Part shown: positions 19,725 through 25,353 of the stretch, one piece after another
Position numbering within the stretch: position 1 is the stretch's first letter
Layout: every line of letters starts with the position of its first letter
NCBI GenBank assembly: GCA_038199035.1
Contig: JBBPZM010000050.1
Location: 1-25,353, forward strand
Source: DATAEY01 sp038199035
GTDB taxonomy: Bacteria > Actinomycetota > Thermoleophilia > Solirubrobacterales > Solirubrobacteraceae
Length of the DNA stretch: 25,353 nucleotides
Direction: 5' to 3'
Position numbers and translations under genes: made by a program
Notes under the pieces: generated by a model
What the model was told of the DNA's origin: nothing
Seen by the model: only the letters and a program-made list of their open reading frames with translations
Database searches by the model: none

Positions 19725-20438
19725 GTGCCCGCCGCCGCCCCGCCCATCGCCGTCATCGTCTCCGCCTACCAGGAGGCCGAGCGGCTGCCCGCCACCCTGC
19801 GCGCGGTGGCCGCCGCCTTCCCCGGCGCGCGGGTCCTGGTGGCCGACGACGGCTCGCGCGACGGCACCGATCGGGTGGCGGTCGAGGATGGAGCCGAGCT
19901 CGTCCGCACCCCGCGGACCATCGGCAAGGGCGGGGCCATGACCCTGGCCGCGCGGCGGGTGCTCGGCAGCCAGGCGGAGACGATCGTGCTGTGCGACGGC
20001 GACCTGGCCGAGAGCGCCCGCGAGTTGCCCGGGCTGGTCGCCGCGCTGCGCGAGCGCGGCTGCGACATGGCGATCGGCAAGTTCGCCCGGCGGGTGGGCG
20101 GCGGAGTGGGGGCGGCGCTGGGCTTCTCGCGCTGGGCGACGCGGGCGCTCGCCGGGCTCGAGCTCGAGGCGCCGATCTCCGGCCAGCGGGCGCTGACCGC
20201 ACGGGCGCTGGCGGCGCTCGTGCCCTTCGCTCCCCGGTTCGGCATGGAGACCGCGATGAACATCGACGCCGCCCGGGCTGGGCTGGCCGTCTGCGAGATC
20301 GAGCTCGACCTCGAGCACCGGGCGACCGGCCGGACGCTGCGCGGGTTCGTCCACCGCGGCCGCCAGCTGGCCGACTTCGCCGCTGTCTACGTCGATCGCC
20401 GCTGGCGACGCGGCCGAGCCGGGGCCTCGCTCGGGTGA
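19725..20438 (+). CDS. Family 2 glycosyltransferase
   Basis: 237 residues of GT-A fold. IAVIVSAYQEAERLPATLRAVAAAFPGARVLVADDGSRDGT is the nucleotide-sugar binding start. The metal-binding DxD is in VLCDGDLAES. GKGGAMTLAARRVLG and ISGQRALTARALAALVPFAPRFGMETAMNIDAARAGL match the acceptor half of small GT2 enzymes (dolichyl-P or phosphoglycerate type). There is no membrane helix, and the end is short and basic (DRRWRRGRAGASLG). GTG 19725 is the first usable start; a weak CACAAT sits 21 nt upstream. The gene is coupled to glpK by GTGA and so heads a three-gene set with glpK and an acyltransferase. Acceptor and sugar donor cannot be read. Confidence 0.88.
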   Translation: MPAAAPPIAVIVSAYQEAERLPATLRAVAAAFPGARVLVADDGSRDGTDRVAVEDGAELVRTPRTIGKGGAMTLAARRVLGSQAETIVLCDGDLAESARELPGLVAALRERGCDMAIGKFARRVGGGVGAALGFSRWATRALAGLELEAPISGQRALTARALAALVPFAPRFGMETAMNIDAARAGLAVCEIELDLEHRATGRTLRGFVHRGRQLADFAAVYVDRRWRRGRAGASLG

Positions 20439-21925
20439 TCCTGGCCATCGACCAGGGGACCAGCGGCACGACGTGCCTGGTCTTCGACGAGGAGGCCCGG
20501 CTGGCCGGCCGCGCCTACCGGGAGTTCGAGCAGCACTTCCCCCGCCCTGGCTGGGTCGAGCACGACGCGGCCGAGATCTGGGCCGTCACCCTGGCGGTGG
20601 CGGGCGAGGCCCTGGGCGACGCGGGGGTGCGCCCCGGCGGGCTGCGCGCGGTCGGGATCACCAACCAGCGCGAGACCGTCGTGGCGTGGGATCCGCACAC
20701 CGGCGAGCCGCTGCACCGGGCGCTGGTCTGGCAGGACCGCCGCACGGCGGCGCGCTGCGACGAGCTGCGCGAGGCCGGCCACGAGGACCTGGTGCGCGAG
20801 CGCACGGGGCTGGTGCTCGACCCCTACTTCTCGGGGACGAAGATCGAGTGGCTCCTGCGCAACGTCGACGGCCTGGCCCAGCGGGCCCGTGAGAGCCGGG
20901 CGGTCTTCGGGACGGTCGACTCGTGGCTGGTCTTCAAGCTCACCGGCCGCCACGTCACCGATCCCTCCAACGCCTCGCGCACGCTGCTCTACGACCTGGG
21001 CGGCGGGGACTGGGACGAGGAGATGTGCGACCTGCTCGGCGTGCCCCGCTCGGCCCTACCCGAGATCGGCCTCTCGGCCGGCGAGCTGGGGACCACGCGC
21101 GCGGACGCCCTGCACGGCCACGAGGTGCCGGTGGCCGGCGTGGCCGGCGACCAGCAGGCGGCGCTGTTCGGGCAGGCGTGCGTGGACGTCGGCCTGGGCA
21201 AGAACACCTACGGCACCGGCTCCTTCGTGCTCACCAACACCGGCGAGGACCCCCCGCCGCCCGTCCCCGGCCTGCTCTCCACCGTGGCCTGGGGGCTGCG
21301 GGAAGGCACCACCTACGCGCTGGAGGCGGCGATCTTCGTCACCGGCGCGGCCGTGCAGTGGCTGCGCGATGGGCTGGGGGTGATCGCCGCCGCCGACGAG
21401 ACCGAGGGCCTGGCCGGGTCGCTGGAGGGCAACGACGACGTCTACTTCGTGCCGGCCCTGACCGGCCTGGGCTCGCCCCACTGGGACCCCTACGCGCGCG
21501 GCACGCTGGTCGGCCTGACCCGGGGCACCACCCGCGCCCACATCGCGCGGGCGGCGCTCGAGGCGATGGCCTACCAGACCGTCGACGCGGTGCGCGCGAT
21601 GGAGGCTGCCGGCCCCGAGCGGCTGGCCGAGCTGCGCGCCGACGGCGGCGCGAGCGTCAACCGCTGGCTCATGCAGTTCCAGGCCGACGTCCTCGGCGTG
21701 CCGGTCGTCGTGCCGGAGATCGCCGAGACGACAGCGCTGGGAGCGGCCTACCTGGCCGGGATCGGAGCCGGCGCCTGGAGCCTCGACGACGTGCGCTCCT
21801 CGTGGCGTGAGCGCGCTCGCTACGAGCCGGCGATGGAGCCGGCGCGGCGCGAGGAGCTGCTCGACCGCTGGCGCGCGGCGGTCGAGCGCGCCCGGGGCTG
21901 GGCGGTCGAGGACGACGCGCGGTAA
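20435..21925 (+). CDS. glpK: Glycerol kinase
   Basis: 496 residues, the standard length. GlpK phosphorylates glycerol to sn-glycerol 3-phosphate with ATP. Landmarks: AIDQGTSGTTCLVFDE (phosphate 1), PGWVEHDAAEIW, GITNQRETVVAWD, LVWQDRR, DPYFSGTKIEWLL, GTVDSWLVFKLTG, AGVAGDQQAALFGQACVDVGLGKNTYGTG (Asp of catalysis near PVAGVAGDQQ) and LTGLGSPHWDPYARG. All typical motifs are intact. GTG 20435 overlaps the glycosyltransferase stop by four bases. The gene for an acyltransferase begins 32 bp after its stop, possibly with its own promoter. No glycerol facilitator (glpF) or GlpR regulator is in this window. Confidence 0.96.
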   Translation: MILAIDQGTSGTTCLVFDEEARLAGRAYREFEQHFPRPGWVEHDAAEIWAVTLAVAGEALGDAGVRPGGLRAVGITNQRETVVAWDPHTGEPLHRALVWQDRRTAARCDELREAGHEDLVRERTGLVLDPYFSGTKIEWLLRNVDGLAQRARESRAVFGTVDSWLVFKLTGRHVTDPSNASRTLLYDLGGGDWDEEMCDLLGVPRSALPEIGLSAGELGTTRADALHGHEVPVAGVAGDQQAALFGQACVDVGLGKNTYGTGSFVLTNTGEDPPPPVPGLLSTVAWGLREGTTYALEAAIFVTGAAVQWLRDGLGVIAAADETEGLAGSLEGNDDVYFVPALTGLGSPHWDPYARGTLVGLTRGTTRAHIARAALEAMAYQTVDAVRAMEAAGPERLAELRADGGASVNRWLMQFQADVLGVPVVVPEIAETTALGAAYLAGIGAGAWSLDDVRSSWRERARYEPAMEPARREELLDRWRAAVERARGWAVEDDAR

Positions 21926-21957
21926 CGGGTGCGCCGAAACGGGGTAGCAGACCGATC

Positions 21958-22746
21958 ATGAGCGAGGAGCTCGCGGCCATGAAGGAGCAGGTCTACAAGG
22001 ACCAGCGCCCCGCGGAGTACTTCGACCGCTTCCACCAGCGGGCGCGCACGCGCGAGCCCGACGCCATGTACGAGCTGGTCCGGATGATCACCTCGCTGTG
22101 GGCGTGGACGGGCTTTCGCGCCCGCTGCATCTCCTCGGAGAAGGTCCCGGCCAGCGGCCCCGTCATCCTCGCGCCCAACCACTTCTCGTTCATGGACCAC
22201 TTCCTCCTCGGCGCCTTCTTGCGGCGCAAGATCCGCTTCATGGCCAAGTCCCAGCTCTTCTCGCGGCCGATGCAGTTCGTCTACTCCCACGGTGGGGTGT
22301 TCCCGATCCGCCGCGGCCATCGCGACGAGGAGGCCTTCACCACCGCGTTCACCATCCTCGAGCGCGGCGGCTGCCTGGCCATGTACTGCGAGGGCGGTCG
22401 CTCGCGGACCGGCGACCTGGCGCCGCGGGCGCGGCCGGGCATCGGCCGCATCGCCCTGGTCTCGGGGGCGCCGGTCGTGCCGGTGGCCATCTACGGCTCC
22501 GAGAAGGCGCGCAACTGGAAGCGCCTGCAATTCCCCAAGGTGACCGTCCAGTACGGGGACGCCCTGCGCTTCGAGCCCGAGACCGACCCCAGCCCCGAGC
22601 GCCAGCAGGCCGTGGCCGACGAGATCTTCAGCGCCATCAAGACGCTCTACGGCGAGCTCGAGCGCTACGGCCGCCGGGGAATGGTCCAGCGCATGCGCGA
22701 GCGCCGGCGCGCCGAGCGCTCGAGCGGCCAAGCGGCCACGGCGTAG
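21958..22746 (+). CDS. 1-acyl-sn-glycerol-3-phosphate acyltransferase (PlsC-like)
   Basis: 262 residues. The acyltransferase motifs are in order: NHFSFMDHF (block I, NHxxxxD), FMAKSQLFSRPMQFVYSHGGVFPIRRG (block II), and AMYCEGGRSRTGDL (block III, EGGRSR where many have EGTRS). PVVPVAIYGSEKARNWKR is block IV. A possible membrane-contact helix precedes block I (ITSLWAWTGFRARC). It should transfer an acyl chain to lysophosphatidate at the membrane face. ATG 21958 has a weak TAGCAG 7 nt upstream. Following glpK, it suggests a route from glycerol through G3P to phosphatidate. A first acyltransferase (PlsB/PlsY) is not here. Confidence 0.9.
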   Translation: MSEELAAMKEQVYKDQRPAEYFDRFHQRARTREPDAMYELVRMITSLWAWTGFRARCISSEKVPASGPVILAPNHFSFMDHFLLGAFLRRKIRFMAKSQLFSRPMQFVYSHGGVFPIRRGHRDEEAFTTAFTILERGGCLAMYCEGGRSRTGDLAPRARPGIGRIALVSGAPVVPVAIYGSEKARNWKRLQFPKVTVQYGDALRFEPETDPSPERQQAVADEIFSAIKTLYGELERYGRRGMVQRMRERRRAERSSGQAATA

Positions 22747-22769
22747 ACCGAGCCATCGGGTCCGACAAC

Positions 22770-22784
22770 CCCGGCTCGGCCGGG
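22770..22784. terminator. Hairpin between convergent genes
   Basis: CCCGGC-TCG-GCCGGG is a perfect 6-bp stem with a 3-base loop in the 63-bp gap between the acyltransferase and metallo-hydrolase genes. No T-tract follows on either strand, so it is a candidate bidirectional terminator only. Confidence 0.4.
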
Positions 22785-22809
22785 TGCGCGGGCTGAGCGG
22801 CGGCTTCGG

Positions 22810-23718
22810 CTACGCGTACACCGCCGACAGCTGCGGCCACTGCTCGCGGTCGTGGCCGGCGATGACCAGGGCGCCGGGCGTCTGGCCGAGGTAGCGGCGG
22901 ATCTCTCGCAGCGAGCGCCAGTAGAGGTGCTCGTCGTGCAGGAGCAGCGGCCTGACGTCGCGGTCGATGGCCCGGCGCTCGTAGGCGGCGTCGCCGGTCA
23001 GCAGCGCCTCGCCCCCGCCGCCCAGGCGCAGCAGCACCGACTGGTGGCCCAGCGTGTGCCCGGGGGTGGCCAGGAGGCGGATCGAGCCGTCGCCGAAAAG
23101 GTCGACGCCATGGGCGAAGGAGGCGAAGGAGTCGACCGGCTCGGCGTCGTAGTCGATCGTGCGCCAGTCGAAGCCGTAGTCGAACTGGGCGGGGCGGTAG
23201 CCGCGCTTGGCTGCGTTGCGGGCGCTCGCTGACTCCCACTCGCGGCGGTCGACCACGAGGGTCGCGCCGGGCAGCTCGGAGACGCCGCTGGCATGGTCGG
23301 CGTGAAGGTGGGTCATGATCACCGTCGACACCGCCGCGGGGTCGATCCCGCGCGCCCGCAGCTGCTCGGGCACCGCCTGCTCGGGTGACATGCGCACCTC
23401 GGTCATCCGCGCGGCCAGGGAGCCGAAGCTCTGGGCCGGGTCGATGGCCACGCTGGGGTGCAGGCCGGTGTCGACGAGCACCACCCCGGCGCCCGGGTGC
23501 TCGACCAGGAAGGCCGGTATGGGCAGCCACACCCAGTCCTCGCGGCTGCGCCCCAGGCCGAGGGCGCGCGGGACGGCGAGGCGACCGGACGGGCGTTCGA
23601 GCAGCGCCGGCGGAGCGAGGACCTCGCCGGTGAGCAGGGGATGCAGCCGCACGGTGGCGCCCTCCACGCCACCCGGGAGCGGCAGCTCGGCAGGCCGGGG
23701 ATCGGCCGAGACGCTCAC
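22810..23718 (-). CDS. Metallo-beta-lactamase-fold hydrolase, lactonase-like
   Basis: 302 residues. The metal site is complete: MTHLHADHASG (HxHxDH near residue 135), TPGHTLGHQS, LLTGDAAYE and VIAGHD. The spacing and the HxHxDH-H-D-H pattern with a Tyr-rich stretch (FDYGFDWRTIDYD) resemble N-acyl-homoserine lactonase-type members of the superfamily. That is a family resemblance, not proof of quorum quenching. GTG 23718 is chosen since TAGGGT precedes it by 8 nt, as for the metallo-hydrolase starting at 1594; the longer open frame is a shadow of the opposite gene. It diverges from the SDR-like gene. It is one of three metallo-beta-lactamase-fold genes here, with sequence clearly distinct from the other two. 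Confidence 0.88.
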   Translation of the reverse strand: MSVSADPRPAELPLPGGVEGATVRLHPLLTGEVLAPPALLERPSGRLAVPRALGLGRSREDWVWLPIPAFLVEHPGAGVVLVDTGLHPSVAIDPAQSFGSLAARMTEVRMSPEQAVPEQLRARGIDPAAVSTVIMTHLHADHASGVSELPGATLVVDRREWESASARNAAKRGYRPAQFDYGFDWRTIDYDAEPVDSFASFAHGVDLFGDGSIRLLATPGHTLGHQSVLLRLGGGGEALLTGDAAYERRAIDRDVRPLLLHDEHLYWRSLREIRRYLGQTPGALVIAGHDREQWPQLSAVYA

Positions 23719-23726
23719 GGCCTGCG

Positions 23727-23732
23727 ACCCTA
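23727..23732 (-). promoter_or_regulatory. -10 hexamer TAGGGT for the lactonase-like gene
   Basis: TAGGGT on the minus strand, 8 nt before GTG 23718, repeating the arrangement at 1580-1594. It faces a divergent TAGGCT (23743-23748) 10 bp away. Confidence 0.4.
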
Positions 23733-23742
23733 CCGGCGCGGG

Positions 23743-23748
23743 TAGGCT
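23743..23748 (+). promoter_or_regulatory. -10 hexamer TAGGCT for the SDR-like gene
   Basis: TAGGCT followed by 10 nt and ATG 23759. Same hexamer as upstream of the gene starting at 6123. No -35 was seen and no Shine-Dalgarno sequence is present. Confidence 0.4.
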
Positions 23749-23758
23749 GCCGCGAGCC

Positions 23759-24478
23759 ATGCACCGCCTCGCCCGCTCGCCGCTGCTGGCGCCCGGCCTG
23801 CTCGACGGCCACGTGGTGGCGGTGGCCGGTCGCACCGGCGGGCTGGGGCGAGCCGCCGCGCAGGCGTGCGGCGCGCTGGGCGCCCACGTCGAGCAGCTGG
23901 GCGACGAGGGCCACCGCGTCGACTTCCTCGACGAGGCGGCGGTGGGCGCGGCCATGGCGGCGATCGCCGCCCCCGAGCAGCGGCTCGACGTCGTGGTCAT
24001 CGACGCGGCGAGCGCCTTTGCCGCGGCCCGTCTGACGCGGGGCGCTGCGTCGGACGCCGAGCATGGCGCGCAGACCGTTGTGTCGGAGGTTGCGCCTGGC
24101 GCGCTGGCCGTTGCCCCGGAAGCCGTGCCCGGCGTCATGGCCGTGGCCCCCCTGCGCGCGACCACTGCGATGGCCGGGGTGGTGGCCCGGGCGGCCGCCA
24201 CCCGCGTGATGATCGCCGCCTCGAAGGGCGGCAAGCTCGTGGTCCTGGCCCCCGCGCCGGACGCCGGTCCGCACGCCGAGGCGGCTCGGGTGGCGCTGGA
24301 GAACCTCTCGCGCACGCTGTCGATCGAGTGGTCGCGGCACGACATCCGCCTGACCACGGTCGCCCCCGGACGGCGGACGACCGCCGACGAGCTGGCCGCC
24401 CTGGTCGCCTACCTGGCCTCACCGGCGGGGGACTACTTCTCCGGCTGCCGGTTCTCGCTCGGCGAAGTGGAGGCGTGA
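23759..24478 (+). CDS. Short-chain dehydrogenase-like protein without the YxxxK pair
   Basis: 239 residues with a recognisable SDR frame. The Rossmann start GHVVAVAGRTGGLGRAAAQACGALGAHV has a GxxxGxG-like loop. RLDVVVIDAAS stands where NNAG is usual. The helix EAARVALENLSRTLSIEWSRHDIRLTTVAPG matches the segment after the catalytic Tyr-Lys, and the C-terminus ends DYFSGCRFSLG. In active SDRs that helix begins YxxxK; here the corresponding stretch reads HAEAARVAL, so the catalytic Tyr and Lys are missing. An Ala/Val-rich insert (about residues 90-150) has replaced the usual strand with the catalytic Ser. It may be a non-catalytic NAD(P)-binding protein or a degraded paralogue. The 3' end overlaps the convergent gene by 46 bp. 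Confidence 0.8.
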   Translation: MHRLARSPLLAPGLLDGHVVAVAGRTGGLGRAAAQACGALGAHVEQLGDEGHRVDFLDEAAVGAAMAAIAAPEQRLDVVVIDAASAFAAARLTRGAASDAEHGAQTVVSEVAPGALAVAPEAVPGVMAVAPLRATTAMAGVVARAAATRVMIAASKGGKLVVLAPAPDAGPHAEAARVALENLSRTLSIEWSRHDIRLTTVAPGRRTTADELAALVAYLASPAGDYFSGCRFSLGEVEA

Positions 24479-25353
24479 GCGCCGGCGGGCGGGGCGGCGG
24501 GCGTGGCCGGGATACGCAGGCGCACGACCAGCGGCCGGTGGTCGGACACCCCCGAGGCGTAGACCACCCTCGCGTCGCTGGCCTCGATGCGTGCCGGCGG
24601 GCCGTCGATCGGCGGCCGGGGGAGCATGAGGTAGTCGATACGGACGGGGTGGGCCAGCGCGGTGGTGCGCAGGTAGGGGCGCCCGGCGGCGATGGCCGCG
24701 TCGCGGGCCACCCGGCGCAGGCTGACCATCTCCAGGTAGAAGGGCAGCGCGTTGAGGTCGCCAGAGAGCACCCACGGCCGGCGGTCGGCGGCGACCAGGC
24801 GCTTGACGTAGGCGACCTGGCGCACGCGGGTGGCCTCGACGAACGACAGGTGGGTATTGAACAGGTCGACGAGCCGCCCCGAGACGTTGACCGTGATGCG
24901 CGCCAGCCCGCGCGGCTCCTCCCCGGCGCGGCCGGGGAGGCCGTACTGGCGCCCGCTGCCGGTCACGATCGGGTAGCGCGAGAGGATCGCCGTCCCGTAC
25001 TGGCAGAAGCCGTCGCCGTCGAGGTCGAGGCTCGCGCAGTTGAGGTTGGGGTCGAAGTAGGCGTGCATGCCCAGCAGGCCGGCCAGGACCGTCGCCTGGT
25101 CGACGCTGCCGCTGCGCGACCACGACCGGTCGACCTCCTGGAGGCCGACCACGTCGGGGTGGGCCGAGCGGATGACGGCGGCGATGCGGGGCAGGCCGCC
25201 CTGCGCCAGCGCCCCGTGCGCGATGTTGAAGGTCATCGCGGTGAGGGAGCGGGCGGGGGCGGGAGGCGCGGGCGGCGCCACAGCTCGTGCCGCGGCGGGC
25301 TGGCGAGGCGGCGCCGCGGCTCGTGCCGCGGCGGGCTGGCGAGGCGGGGCGGC
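24433..25353 (-). CDS. Endonuclease/exonuclease/phosphatase-family protein, 5' end beyond the window
   Basis: The catalytic set of the EEP superfamily is present: TFNIAHGALAQGG (Asn), PDVVGLQEVDRSW (Glu), FNTHLSF, LSGDLNALPF (GDxN), RIDYLML (Asp) and GVSDHRPLVVRL (SDH). It is therefore probably an active metal-dependent phosphodiesterase or phosphatase, related to secreted sphingomyelinase/nuclease types. A GTG at 25281 could start it, but the frame stays open to the window edge. There it encodes AAPPRQPAAARA twice, a Pro/Ala linker of the kind that follows a signal peptide, so the true start is probably outside. The C-terminus (HASTSPSENRQPEK) overlaps the SDR-like gene tail-to-tail by 46 bp. 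Substrate unknown. Confidence 0.85.
   Translation of the reverse strand, partial: AAPPRQPAAARAAAPPRQPAAARAVAPPAPPAPARSLTAMTFNIAHGALAQGGLPRIAAVIRSAHPDVVGLQEVDRSWSRSGSVDQATVLAGLLGMHAYFDPNLNCASLDLDGDGFCQYGTAILSRYPIVTGSGRQYGLPGRAGEEPRGLARITVNVSGRLVDLFNTHLSFVEATRVRQVAYVKRLVAADRRPWVLSGDLNALPFYLEMVSLRRVARDAAIAAGRPYLRTTALAHPVRIDYLMLPRPPIDGPPARIEASDARVVYASGVSDHRPLVVRLRIPATPAAPPAGAHASTSPSENRQPEK
25283..25347. repeat. 36-bp direct repeat with identical 29-bp cores
   Basis: 25283-25311 and 25319-25347 are identical over 29 bases, with a period of 36 bp (12 codons), encoding AAPPRQPAAARA twice in the frame of the EEP gene. It may continue beyond the window. Confidence 0.85.

Noticed and set aside
22810..22812. 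Quorum-quenching lactonase as a firm call
   Set aside because: The metal motif and general layout fit, but this superfamily hydrolyses many substrates and no homoserine-lactone system is seen nearby.
23315..23758. Upstream extension of the SDR-like frame
   Set aside because: The sequence is antisense to the lactonase-like gene, and the -10 at 23743 places the start at ATG 23759.

Overview
The window is very GC-rich chromosomal DNA (about 70-75% G+C by eye). It is densely packed, with many overlapping start/stop junctions (ATGA, GTGA, TTGA) and frequent GTG and TTG starts. DUF1707 and DUF4333-like proteins, a TipAS-type MerR regulator, a TB7.3-like stand-alone biotin carrier and several apparently leaderless genes point to an actinobacterium. 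A Thermoleophilia/Solirubrobacterales-like lineage is my best guess. This is inference; no rRNA or marker phylogeny is available. I see no phage, CRISPR array, tRNA or intact transposon.

Left part (1-6123): a cut-off hypothetical gene and a SnoaL/metallo-beta-lactamase fusion read leftward. A second, intact metallo-beta-lactamase-fold hydrolase diverges from them. Then come metF (methylenetetrahydrofolate reductase), a two-domain membrane protein, a small hypothetical gene with an internal 39-bp repeat, a YgjP-like zinc peptidase and another small hypothetical gene. Two bits of debris lie here: a decayed copy of a gene 3' end, and three short repeats that resemble an insertion-sequence end.

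Middle (6243-16089): a PadR regulator diverges from a carotenoid oxygenase plus DUF1707 protein. A 534-bp convergent gap follows, holding a four-half-site inverted array and seven 17-bp repeats. Next is a leftward biotin operon, bioB-bioF-bioD, without bioA. Upstream of it, reading the same way, are a DUF4333-like lipoprotein, a secreted alpha/beta hydrolase, a MerR/TipAS regulator with a textbook 19-bp-spacer promoter, and clpP.

Right part (16185-25353): a four-gene overlapping operon (SRPBCC, ArsR, PEP mutase/isocitrate lyase family, EamA permease) follows twin GCAAC-N6-GTTGC operators. A leftward BCCP/enoyl-CoA hydratase pair comes next. Diverging from it is an operon of glycosyltransferase, glycerol kinase and acylglycerol-phosphate acyltransferase, probably for glycero(glyco)lipid synthesis. 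Last are a lactonase-like metallo-hydrolase, a short-chain dehydrogenase relative without the YxxxK pair, and a secreted endonuclease/exonuclease/phosphatase-family protein that runs off the edge.

Most genes are housekeeping or metabolic. The least explained items are the convergent intergenic array, the octapeptide tail on BioF, the Asp-to-Gly change in the fused metallo-hydrolase, and the repeated occurrence of a -10 hexamer only 6-10 nt before start codons.
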